11,754 nt of DNA, taken from an uncultured Eubacteriales bacterium. GTDB lineage: Bacteria; Bacillota; Clostridia; Christensenellales; Borkfalkiaceae. Within the stretch, counting starts at the first letter, position 1. Every line of letters starts with the position of its first letter. The notes below the pieces were generated by a model, which made no database searches, had not been told where the DNA came from, and was given only the letters and a program-made list of their open reading frames with translations. The position numbers and the translations under genes were made by a program. Below are positions 1 through 5,640 of the stretch, piece after piece. The stretch is taken from NCBI GenBank assembly GCA_958405585.1, contig CATYEP010000047.1, positions 1-11,754 on the forward strand, given 5' to 3'.

Positions 1-219
1 GATCACATACATCTTTTCACCCTTCCGATCCGATTCGATCAGATCGAAATAATCATCCAGTTCCAGCGACCGCAAAATCTTTTCCACTCGCTCCGGCGTG
101 TACTTTCTCTTGACAGGAAGAATGCTCATGATCTCCATCGGACTCACAAGACAACTGTCTTTCCCGTCACACATATCGTACACCGCACGCATCACTTCGT
201 TCTCTTCTTTGTTTAACAT
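1..219 (-). CDS. Conserved-type hypothetical protein, N-terminal part only
   Basis: An open frame starts with ATG at 219 and runs off the left edge, so 73 N-terminal residues are visible. The start is supported by an AAGGA motif about 7 nt upstream. The peptide begins MLNKEENEVMRAVYDMCDGK and is charged and helix-rich, with no signal peptide or membrane segment. Residues 35-72 (a KRKYTPERVEKILRSLEL stretch, then a charged turn and KMYVI) could be a small winged-helix unit: recognition-type helix, then a beta wing. That reading is by eye only. The gene lies 48 nt downstream of the 123-residue gene on the same strand, so the two are probably one transcript from the promoter at 705-733. I do not recognise the family and assign no function. 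Confidence 0.6.
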   Translation of the reverse strand, partial: MLNKEENEVMRAVYDMCDGKDSCLVSPMEIMSILPVKRKYTPERVEKILRSLELDDYFDLIESDRKGEKMYVI

Positions 220-267
220 TTCCCGTTCCTTCGGCGCATTCCGCCCCTTCCGCGGTCTTTTCCTTTC

Positions 268-639
268 CTACAAAATCAATAAAAATAAAAGTCCGGCCAA
301 ACATCCGCCCACAAAAGCTCCTGCCAACGCACCGAAAAACGTCAGAAGCATCTGATTGCGAAAGGTACGTTTGCCGCGGTACCGCTCCGCTCCCGCCGTC
401 TCGTCGTACGTCCTGCCCTTCGGCAACGAGCAGACACAATATGTGCCTTTCTCCGAATAGCGTATGTCGATATAGCCGCGTTCCGATAAATACCGCATTG
501 CATTCGCCAACCCTGCAGAATCTGTTTTCAGACGCGGCGGAATCTCCGCCATGATTTCGCTTTCTTCCAGTACCTTATACGTCCCGTCCGTTTCCGAATT
601 GACCGCCGCCAGCACCGATGCCGTTAGTTTGTCCAGCAT
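268..639 (-). CDS. Small protein with winged-helix-like N-terminus and C-terminal membrane anchor, function unknown
   Basis: A 123-residue protein with ATG at 639. A GGTGAT motif about 7 nt upstream is the likely ribosome binding site, and it lies inside a hairpin (see 645-677). Residues 1-70 are helical with a turn pattern ending in SERGYIDIRYSEKGTYCVC, which resembles the recognition helix and wing of small winged-helix proteins. Residues 74-93 are basic and charged. Residues 96-123 form one membrane segment (LLTFFGALAGAFVGGCLAGL and on), so the protein is probably a tail-anchored membrane protein with the N-terminal domain in the cytoplasm. It is the first gene of a two-gene minus-strand transcript. 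A membrane-tethered DNA-binding or sensor protein is one reading; I cannot name a family. Confidence 0.65.
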   Translation of the reverse strand: MLDKLTASVLAAVNSETDGTYKVLEESEIMAEIPPRLKTDSAGLANAMRYLSERGYIDIRYSEKGTYCVCSLPKGRTYDETAGAERYRGKRTFRNQMLLTFFGALAGAFVGGCLAGLLFLLIL

Positions 640-644
640 TTTTC

Positions 645-677
645 ATCACCGATTTTACGGTGATTCTGTTCACCGTA
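645..677 (-). promoter_or_regulatory. Overlapping inverted repeats in the leader, possible operator or RNA switch
   Basis: Read on the minus strand, the leader has three related segments in a row: TACGGTGA, then TCACCGTA after 6 nt, then CGGTGAT after a further A/T-rich gap. The middle segment can pair with the first (8 bp, 6-nt loop) or with the third (7 bp). The third segment contains the GGTGAT that serves as the ribosome binding site of the 123-residue gene. The elements lie about 20-50 nt after the predicted transcription start. They could be mutually exclusive RNA hairpins that expose or hide the ribosome binding site, or alternating half-sites of a DNA-binding repressor. The repeats are seen directly; the function is inferred. 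Confidence 0.5.
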
Positions 678-704
678 CTTTTTTTATGTCTCTTTTTTCT
701 TTAT

Positions 705-733
705 ATTATACCATCCGGCTCGCTGTTTTGCAA
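705..733 (-). promoter_or_regulatory. Sigma-A type promoter for the left-edge gene pair
   Basis: On the minus strand, TTGCAA (728-733) and a perfect TATAAT (705-710) are separated by exactly 17 bp. The -10 box is preceded by TGG, giving an extended -10. Transcription would start near 698 and run leftward through the hairpin leader into the gene at 639. Confidence 0.75.
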
Positions 734-771
734 ATAATCAAGCAATTTTTTCGATAAATTTCAAAATACAC

Positions 772-800
772 TTTATTATTTATCCGCTTTATGGTACAAT
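772..800 (+). promoter_or_regulatory. Possible promoter of the acyl-CoA ligase
   Basis: TACAAT at 795-800 is a good -10 box. The sequence 17 bp upstream (TTTATT, 772-777) matches the -35 consensus poorly. Transcription would start near 807, leaving a leader of about 40 nt before the ATG at 846. Confidence 0.4.
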
Positions 801-845
801 AATCATTGATATTCAGGTTACTTGCCTGTACGGAGGGCCTTAGCA

Positions 846-2516
846 ATGAATCTTTTGAGCCGTTTTTCCAATGCGGCACGGTTTCGCGATTACAACGATT
901 TTTACAACCATTTTCATCTCAATGTTCCCGAGAATTTTAACTTTGCTTACGACGTCGTAGATGAATACGCCCGCCTCGAACCAACCAAACGCGCGCTCGT
1001 GTGGTGCGACGACTTCGGCAGCGAACGCATCTTCAGCTTTGCCGACATAAAGCAGCTTTCCGATAAGGCAGCCAATTTCTTTCTCTCGCTCGGAATAAAC
1101 CGCGGCGATACCGTTCTCGTCATTCTGCAACGTCGCTACGAGTATTGGATCGTCCTCATGGCTCTCGCAAAAATCGGCGCCATCGCAATTCCCGCTACCC
1201 ATATGCTCATGGAAAAAGATCTCGTATACCGCATGGAAAAAGCTGCCGTAAAAGCCGTGATCTGCGTCAATGAGGATGAACTCTGCGAAAATATCTGCAA
1301 AGCCGCAAAAAAAGTTCCCTCTGTAAAACACCTCATCTGCTGTCAGCCGCGCGAAGGTTTTATCGATTACACCGCCGAAACAGAAAAACAAAGCGACATA
1401 CTCCGGACCGATTACGAAACCTTACGCCGCGCAGAAGATATCGTCCTGCTCTATTTTACTTCAGGCACGACAGGCCTTCCCAAAATGGTAACGCTCAGCG
1501 AACGCTATTCGCTCGGCCATATCATCACCGCACGTTACTGGCTGAACTGCATCGACGACGGTCTGCATTTTACCCTCGCCGAAACCGGTTGGGCCAAAGC
1601 CAGCTGGGGTAAACTCTTCGGGCAATGGCTTTGCGGCTCCGCCATCTTTGTTTACGATTTCCACGGAAAATTCGATCCGGAAGATTTACTCAACTATATC
1701 ACGAAATATAAAATCACTACGTTTTGCGCTCCGCCGACAGTCTATCGCTTTATGATCAAAACCGATCTAAGCAAATACGATCTCTCCTCCATAAAATACA
1801 TGATGACCGCAGGCGAAGCTCTCAACCCCGAAATTTACAAACAGATCCGCCTCAAAACAGGACATCCCATCTACGAAGGCTTCGGTCAGACAGAAACGAC
1901 GATCGTCTGCGCCACTTTCTCTGAATTTATGGAAATACGCCCCGGATCCATGGGCAAGCCTTCTCCCCTTTATTATGTCCAGCTTTTGGATAATGACGGC
2001 AATCCCGTCGAACAGGGCGAAACAGGCGAAATCTGCATCCGTTTGCGCGAACCGCAGGAAGGTATTTTCGCAGGATATTACAAAGACCCCGAACTCACCG
2101 AAACCGTCATGTACGACGGATACTATCACCTCGGCGATCTCGCTTACTGCGACAGCGACGGTTATTATTGGTTTGTCGGAAGAAAAGACGATATTATCAA
2201 AAGTTCCGGTTACCGCATCGGGCCGTTCGAAGTGGAAAGCGCTCTCATGGAACACCCTGCCGTACTCGAATGCGCTATTACCGGCGTTCCCGATCCCGAA
2301 GGCGTCCGCGGTCAGCTCGTCAAGGCAACCATTGTCCTCGCCAAAGGATTTATTCCAAGCGATGAACTTGCCAAAGAATTACAAAATTACGTCAAAAAAA
2401 CAACCGCTCCTTACAAATATCCGCGCGTTGTCGAATTTGTCCGCGAATTACCCAAAACGATCAGCGGCAAGATCCGCCGCGTAGAAATCCGTGAAAACGA
2501 TTCCAATCATACCTGA
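846..2516 (+). CDS. AMP-forming acyl-CoA ligase (medium-chain acyl-CoA synthetase-like)
   Basis: A 556-residue member of the ANL adenylating superfamily. These enzymes activate a carboxylic acid with ATP to an acyl-AMP and then transfer it to CoA in the cytoplasm. Visible motifs: the phosphate loop YFTSGTTGLPK (203-213), YEGFGQTETT (343-352), the GD motif with D431 that binds ribose, the hinge region FVGRKDDIIKSSGYRIGPFE, and PKTISGKIRR with catalytic K542. Length and the ETGWAKASWGK segment fit the medium-chain acyl-CoA synthetase and acetyl-CoA synthetase-like group; the true substrate cannot be read from the sequence. I chose ATG 846 because GGAGGG lies 8 nt upstream; the longer frame starting at TTG 822 would place that site inside the coding region. 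The gene stands alone, with a terminator at 2524-2562. Full length and probably functional. Confidence 0.9.
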   Translation: MNLLSRFSNAARFRDYNDFYNHFHLNVPENFNFAYDVVDEYARLEPTKRALVWCDDFGSERIFSFADIKQLSDKAANFFLSLGINRGDTVLVILQRRYEYWIVLMALAKIGAIAIPATHMLMEKDLVYRMEKAAVKAVICVNEDELCENICKAAKKVPSVKHLICCQPREGFIDYTAETEKQSDILRTDYETLRRAEDIVLLYFTSGTTGLPKMVTLSERYSLGHIITARYWLNCIDDGLHFTLAETGWAKASWGKLFGQWLCGSAIFVYDFHGKFDPEDLLNYITKYKITTFCAPPTVYRFMIKTDLSKYDLSSIKYMMTAGEALNPEIYKQIRLKTGHPIYEGFGQTETTIVCATFSEFMEIRPGSMGKPSPLYYVQLLDNDGNPVEQGETGEICIRLREPQEGIFAGYYKDPELTETVMYDGYYHLGDLAYCDSDGYYWFVGRKDDIIKSSGYRIGPFEVESALMEHPAVLECAITGVPDPEGVRGQLVKATIVLAKGFIPSDELAKELQNYVKKTTAPYKYPRVVEFVRELPKTISGKIRRVEIRENDSNHT

Positions 2517-2523
2517 ATCATTT

Positions 2524-2562
2524 CGCCCGTCGGTGCAAAGAAATTGCACCGACGGGCGTTTT
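2524..2562 (+). terminator. Rho-independent terminator after the acyl-CoA ligase
   Basis: A perfect 15-bp stem (2524-2538 with 2544-2558), a 5-nt AGAAA loop and then TTTT. It starts 7 nt after the stop codon at 2516. Confidence 0.9.
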
Positions 2563-2778
2563 AAATTTCTATGAAACGACCATATTTCTGCACAGCGTCC
2601 ATAATGTTCTAAATCACCTGCTATTCTTTTTATACGTTGCCCCGCAATCAGTATTTATTTTTGCTTTTTAATCAGTTCTGCAATTTCTTAATAATTGAAT
2701 TTTTGAAATATTATAAGTTGATTTTCTCCTTTAAGTCGTTTATACTTTCCCGAAATTCGTTTTTGGCATTCATCTGAA
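2563..2778. other. AT-rich intergenic stretch, possibly decayed coding sequence
   Basis: No intact gene is visible between the ligase terminator and the minus-strand terminator at 2779. The stretch is clearly richer in A and T than its neighbours. On the minus strand, short open pieces follow one another. One is a 20-codon peptide starting MNAKNEFRESINDLKEKINL. A second, broken by a stop, carries IKKQK and then ILIAGQRIKRIAGDLEHYG. They look like helix-rich protein fragments and could be a gene broken by stops and frameshifts, but composition alone could also produce them. Confidence 0.3.
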
Positions 2779-2809
2779 AAGGAAGTAAAGCGAACAGCTT
2801 TACTTCCTT
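2779..2809 (-). terminator. Terminator of the minus-strand accessory genes
   Basis: A perfect 13-bp stem (2779-2791 with 2797-2809) with a 5-nt loop. On the minus strand it ends in a short TTTT run. It lies 47 nt after the stop of the gene at 2856, so it probably ends that transcript. Confidence 0.65.
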
Positions 2810-2855
2810 CCATTGTTATAATACGTATTTACTTTTTGCTTTATAAGCATTTATT

Positions 2856-3332
2856 TTATGGCAATAGTATTTCAGTTGTTCCGTAATCAGAATACTCAAT
2901 AGAAACAACAACTGTATCGTATTGGGTTACAATAATACTTTGAACTTGCTCTTGATCTATAACAATTTTTGCCTTATTATCCTCACTACCCATGTAATAG
3001 CATTCTTCCGTTTCATCATAAATTGCCATATCAAATTTATCTTTAAAATCAAATATTGCTATCCGATCAAGCAAATCATAGGTCAACTCTTCGGTTATTT
3101 CTTCGGATGCTCCGTTTTCGTCAGAATACACTGCGTAAACTAATCCATCGTCAATTTTTACTATACTTGTTTCGTTTTCATAAGTAGTCGTAATAGTAAC
3201 ATTCTGAAAACTTTCATAAGAAAATGCCTTTTCCCATGTCGATTTTAATTCTTCTGAAATTTTGTTTCCTAGATTGTACGAAACCGTTATTATAAATCCA
3301 CTTATAGCCAAAAGAAGCATGAGAATACCCAT
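2856..3332 (-). CDS. Membrane-anchored hypothetical protein, 5' end apparently lost
   Basis: A 158-codon frame from ATG 3332. Residues 3-19 form one hydrophobic segment (ILMLLLAISGFIITVSY), followed by an acidic extracellular-type domain rich in E, D and Y with alternating beta-like stretches (KIVIDQEQVQSIIVTQYD, then VVVSIEYSDYG). That fits an exported protein held by an N-terminal anchor. The first ATG has no ribosome binding site, and the usual charged residues before such an anchor are missing. The start overlaps the catalytic Tyr codon of the recombinase in another frame. The simplest explanation is that a deletion or recombination near 3330 removed the real start and perhaps 5-10 residues. 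It could be translated only weakly, or be a pseudogene. The family is not recognised. Confidence 0.5.
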   Translation of the reverse strand: MGILMLLLAISGFIITVSYNLGNKISEELKSTWEKAFSYESFQNVTITTTYENETSIVKIDDGLVYAVYSDENGASEEITEELTYDLLDRIAIFDFKDKFDMAIYDETEECYYMGSEDNKAKIVIDQEQVQSIIVTQYDTVVVSIEYSDYGTTEILLP

Positions 3333-4197
3333 AACGGTTCATAGTAATGACTGGGCTTTTATGCCCCAATATCTCTGAAAGCGTTTTGATATCCATCCCG
3401 CATTCCAACGCCCGCGTTGCGAACGTATGCCGAAGAACGTGAAAATTCCTGTATGGAACGTTTGCCTTATTGAGCAGCCTTTTCCATGTCGTTTGGTACG
3501 AACGGTTTGTGACTCTCCCTCCGTTCCTTGTCGAAATCACAAATTCACTTTTGCTTATCTTTTTAACTCTCCTCAATCGATACAGAAGCGGGGCGGAAAT
3601 GGGTATAATGCGTATCGACGAATCCGTCTTCGGTCTGTCTACCATAATTTTATACTTTCCGTCATCATCCTTGCCAAAATAACTCGTCTTATTTACGGCA
3701 AGCGTTCCGTCTTCAAAATTGATGTCCCGCCATGTCAGCGCAAGCAGTTCTCCCAGCCGCAAACCAGTATATAAACACAGTACGATTCCGAAATGATTCG
3801 ATTTTCCGCTCTGTTCTGCCATGTGTTCGATTCTTTGCTGTTCGTCTTTACGAAACACCGTGACGGGTGTTTCCACAAAGCGCGGCGGATTCAAATCGTT
3901 TGGGTTCAAAAGTTTCATACCAAGCTCTCTGCCGTACGCGAGTGAATTCCTAATGATAGACATGATATTTTTAACCGTATTATTTGCAAGCGGCGAACCG
4001 TCGTTCTTTCCGTCCACATATTTTCCGTTTTGGAAATCCTGCACAATATACACTGTCAGGTCAAAAATATCCATTTTTCCGATCGAAAACTCTATTTGTG
4101 TACGCTTAATTTCCAGATACCGAAGATATGTACGATGTTTAAGTGAATGCACCTGCTTTTCGTTCAGCCATTTGTCAATGAGTTCGTTGAGTGTCAT
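3214..4197 (-). CDS. Tyrosine site-specific recombinase (integrase), C-terminal tail replaced
   Basis: A 327-codon phage or conjugative-element type integrase. ATG 4197 has AAGGAG 8 nt upstream. Residues 1-110 form the helical N-terminal DNA-binding domain; residues 112-290 form the catalytic domain. Visible catalytic residues: R147 in YTGLRLGELLAL, K190 in RPKTDSS, H253 and R256 in HVLRH, H279 in ILGHK and the nucleophile Y289 in TMNRYG. Relatives continue after this Tyr with a helical tail of a few tens of residues that packs between protomers. Here the frame instead reads 37 residues out of phase through the neighbouring membrane-protein gene. So the catalytic residues remain, but the native tail is gone from about codon 290. 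The protein may be inactive. Its position beside a tRNA gene fits an integrated-element recombinase. Confidence 0.85.
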   Translation of the reverse strand: MTLNELIDKWLNEKQVHSLKHRTYLRYLEIKRTQIEFSIGKMDIFDLTVYIVQDFQNGKYVDGKNDGSPLANNTVKNIMSIIRNSLAYGRELGMKLLNPNDLNPPRFVETPVTVFRKDEQQRIEHMAEQSGKSNHFGIVLCLYTGLRLGELLALTWRDINFEDGTLAVNKTSYFGKDDDGKYKIMVDRPKTDSSIRIIPISAPLLYRLRRVKKISKSEFVISTRNGGRVTNRSYQTTWKRLLNKANVPYRNFHVLRHTFATRALECGMDIKTLSEILGHKSPVITMNRYGYSHASFGYKWIYNNGFVQSRKQNFRRIKIDMGKGIFL

Positions 4198-4228
4198 AAT
4201 TGATTCTCCTTATGATTTGATACGAAAA

Positions 4229-4714
4229 TTATAACTCATCATCTTTCTGCGGCAACTGTTTCAATAAGAGAATCGAGCCTATTATCTGAAAAATACGGAA
4301 GAATTCTTTCTCGTAAGTCAGCAAAGATAGAAAAGGTGTCAAATTTTTTGTCAGTTGCTGATATAGAGCAATGACGTACCTCAAACCTTTGGCAAACTCA
4401 GGAAACATGTATAGACTTTGCACTGGTTTTAGCCAGCCCGACAAAACTTCGCCCAATGTGTTAAGTAAAAATATCGAACGAGTCTGATTTGACTCGCAGT
4501 CACACTGACAGTGAATTATGAATGTTAGAAGTTTCAAACCTTCTTTGAGATTCGGATTTCCTGCAATGGGGAAGTTACGAAAAAGGCTTAAACACATTCC
4601 TCGTTCATTGTAGCCAACAATATGCATTTTAGTATTGTACGCCGATATGCACCTTAAAGCCCTGTGCGCCTTGATAACGGCTCCAGTTGCCGCAAGAACG
4701 GTACTGCCGTGCAT
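4229..4714 (-). CDS. Uncertain ORF upstream of the recombinase
   Basis: A 161-codon open frame ending 31 nt before the recombinase start. The ATG at 4714 has no ribosome binding site, and the first 20 codons overlap the better-supported small ORF at 4654-4770 in another frame. The peptide is rich in L, F, Y and C, with hydrophobic stretches (SIFLLNTLGEVLSGW; FRIFQIIGSILLLKQL), and resembles no family I know. It may be a fragment of a frameshifted gene or a chance open frame. It is listed because it is the only long open frame in this stretch. Confidence 0.25.
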   Translation of the reverse strand: MHGSTVLAATGAVIKAHRALRCISAYNTKMHIVGYNERGMCLSLFRNFPIAGNPNLKEGLKLLTFIIHCQCDCESNQTRSIFLLNTLGEVLSGWLKPVQSLYMFPEFAKGLRYVIALYQQLTKNLTPFLSLLTYEKEFFRIFQIIGSILLLKQLPQKDDEL

Positions 4715-4770
4715 ACGACAAGAACAGTCAACAAGAAAACAGTATCGGTTGCCTGTTTGTTATTCATCAT
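4654..4770 (-). CDS. Small hydrophobic peptide (38 residues)
   Basis: A short frame starts at ATG 4770 behind a strong AAAGGAG motif (10 nt upstream) and ends with TAA at 4654-4656. The peptide begins MMNNKQATDTVFLLTVLVVC and ends in a basic tail (LSRRTGL). Residues 11-26 would cross a membrane once. The ribosome binding site is far better than that of the longer overlapping frame. It could be a small membrane protein of the element, a leader peptide or a frameshifted N-terminus. A 14-bp hairpin lies just upstream of its ribosome binding site. No function is assigned. Confidence 0.45.
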   Translation of the reverse strand: MMNNKQATDTVFLLTVLVVCTAVPFLRQLEPLSRRTGL

Positions 4771-4794
4771 AATTAAAAAACTCCTTTGAAATGA

Positions 4795-4829
4795 AATTAG
4801 GCACATGGTGCAATGCCATGTACCTAATT
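4795..4829 (-). repeat. Imperfect 14-bp inverted repeat upstream of the small ORF
   Basis: Arms at 4795-4808 and 4816-4829 pair over 14 positions with one mismatch, which becomes a G-U pair in minus-strand RNA; the loop is 7 nt. No T-tract follows, so it is not an ordinary terminator. It ends 6 nt before the AAAGGAG of the small ORF and could shape that leader. Confidence 0.55.
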
Positions 4830-5088
4830 GGTTCGTGCAGATTTAAATCTTCCCGCCCGCCCCCGATGATTGAATGAATGCCGAAAAAAGCGGGCGGCAG
4901 CAATTTTCCCCTTGCAGAACACAACCTCGCCGCACGCTCCCGACGAGATTTCGCGTCAATCGTTATTTGATGAAAGTGTTTCTGCTTTTCCCCACGTTCC
5001 CCTACTGTCCCCGCACTTTGGGAAAAGAGGGACATAAAAAAATGCAACGGCGGTTTGCGTTGTCGGGCTTCAAGCTTTGACAATATAG
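4830..5088. other. Intergenic stretch without a convincing gene
   Basis: A 115-codon minus-strand frame covers 4760-5107 but has no credible start. It contains REDLNLH, a peptide typical of false ORFs read across antisense or decayed tRNA 3' ends. A CCGCCCGC / GCGGGCGG inverted repeat (4853-4860 and 4890-4897) is separated by 29 nt. No RNA gene could be folded completely here. Confidence 0.4.
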
Positions 5089-5123
5089 AAAAATCCTTGT
5101 AAACCATTGGCTTACAAGGATTT
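5089..5123 (-). terminator. Terminator of the tRNA-Arg gene
   Basis: A perfect 12-bp stem (5091-5102 with 5112-5123), a 9-nt loop and a TTTTT run on the minus strand. It begins 3 nt after the encoded CCA of the tRNA. Confidence 0.85.
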
Positions 5124-5126
5124 AAC

Positions 5127-5202
5127 TGGTGCGCGTGTTGGGACTCGAACCCAAAACGTAGCCGTCGGAGGGCTATGTTTTATCCAATTAGACTACACAC
5201 GC
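5127..5202 (-). tRNA. tRNA-Arg (anticodon CCG), CCA encoded
   Basis: The minus strand folds as a complete tRNA. The acceptor stem GCGTGTG pairs with CACGCGC (one G-U pair). The anticodon stem TAGCC pairs with GGCTA around the loop CTCCGAC, giving anticodon CCG, which reads CGG. The T arm TTGGG / CCCAA carries the loop TTCGAGT. The discriminator is A at 5130, and CCA is encoded at 5127-5129. The D stem GTCT / AAAC has one C-A mismatch (positions 12 and 23). It is followed at once by its own terminator. Confidence 0.93.
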
Positions 5203-5445
5203 ATATTTCGGGTGTCACTGATATTAAACGGCTTTCCCGTGTGTTAGTATTGTTGTTGCGGGTACACTTGAAAATTTCCCGCGACGTTTTCAACCCGTTT
5301 ACCTGACAATCAAGGGTTGCGTTTTTTGCGATTGATGAATGTCTTGTATAAGTTTCTTTTCGCGCGTTTTGTTTTTTCTCTTATCTTTTCTTTATTTCCC
5401 GCGACTTGCCCTATACGACAAAAGTTCCGTTACGGATACAGTTTG

Positions 5446-5518
5446 TGTTCTGGGCAGGAATCAAACTGCGACCTTAGAAATCGGAGGCTTACGCTCTATC
5501 CAACTAAGTTACATATAC
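5446..5518 (-). pseudogene. Decayed tRNA-Arg-like gene
   Basis: The minus strand is 73 nt long and keeps much of a tRNA: AGTTGGATAGAGC of the D arm, the anticodon loop CTCCGAT (CCG), and GGTCGCAG...CCTGCCCAGAACA of the T arm and acceptor. The pairing is broken. The 5' acceptor GTATATG matches CCAGAAC at only about four of seven positions. The D stem begins ACTT instead of GCTC. The anticodon stem has two mismatches. The T arm is one base short (GCAGTTTGATTCCTGC), and the CCA position reads CAA. It is not expected to work as a tRNA. It lies upstream of the intact tRNA-Arg on the same strand, with the same anticodon. Confidence 0.6.
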
Positions 5519-5531
5519 ATTTCGTTTATTT

Positions 5532-5559
5532 ATTATACCAAAATTTTCAGAAAAAGCAA
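5532..5559 (-). promoter_or_regulatory. Extended -10 promoter in front of the decayed tRNA
   Basis: On the minus strand TGGTATAAT gives a perfect, extended -10 box (TATAAT at 5532-5537), with a TTGCTT -35-like box 16 bp upstream. It ends 13 nt before the decayed tRNA, the usual place for a tRNA promoter. It may still drive transcription through both tRNA units to the terminator at 5089-5123. Confidence 0.55.
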
Positions 5560-5640
5560 AGGTTTTTTGCACATTCCCAGAAAATTTTCCGTATGATAAT
5601 AACACAGGTTATTTTTATCTGTACACATGAGGTCCCACCT

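Larger units (their letters stand above)
3330..5126 (-). mobile_element. Remnant of an integrative element next to tRNA-Arg
   Basis: The stretch from the broken recombinase to the 3' end of the tRNA-Arg gene has the usual layout of a tRNA-targeting element: the integrase sits near the tRNA 3' end and points away from it. No element core, mobilisation genes or second attachment site can be seen. I found no repeat of the tRNA 3' end in 2517-2855. The right boundary is taken as the tRNA; the left as the recombinase junction near 3330. The boundaries are inferred. Confidence 0.4.
5203..5640. other. 438-nt stretch holding the decayed tRNA and its promoter
   Basis: No protein gene is supported. 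The frame of the downstream glycosyltransferase stays open upstream to 5317, but this part lacks a good start and crosses the decayed tRNA at 5446-5518. A 12-bp direct repeat ATTTCCCGCGAC occurs at 5274-5285 and 5394-5405, exactly 120 bp apart. A 7-bp inverted repeat TTGAAAA / TTTTCAA (5269-5275 and 5288-5294) surrounds the first copy. A weak rightward promoter candidate for the glycosyltransferase is TTGCAC at 5567 with TATGAT at 5592; its 19-bp spacing is long. Confidence 0.45.

Noticed and set aside
814..828. CAGG/CCTG mini-hairpin before the acyl-CoA ligase, considered as a riboswitch
   Set aside because: A 4-bp stem with a 7-nt loop is too weak, and the leader of about 40 nt is too short for a known riboswitch.
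1767..2255. 162-codon minus-strand ORF within the acyl-CoA ligase
   Set aside because: It is fully antisense to conserved ligase motifs, with no ribosome binding site.
4760..5107. 115-codon minus-strand ORF next to the tRNA
   Set aside because: No ribosome binding site, it starts inside the tRNA terminator hairpin, and it reads REDLNLH, a mark of false ORFs near tRNA-like sequence.
5287..5326. Possible terminator CAACCC...GGGTTG followed by six T
   Set aside because: The stem is only about 6 bp around a 17-nt loop, and no plus-strand transcript is evident upstream.
5317..5640. Upstream extension of the glycosyltransferase frame
   Set aside because: It crosses the decayed tRNA and lacks a ribosome binding site; the family motif and GAGG place the start at 5641.
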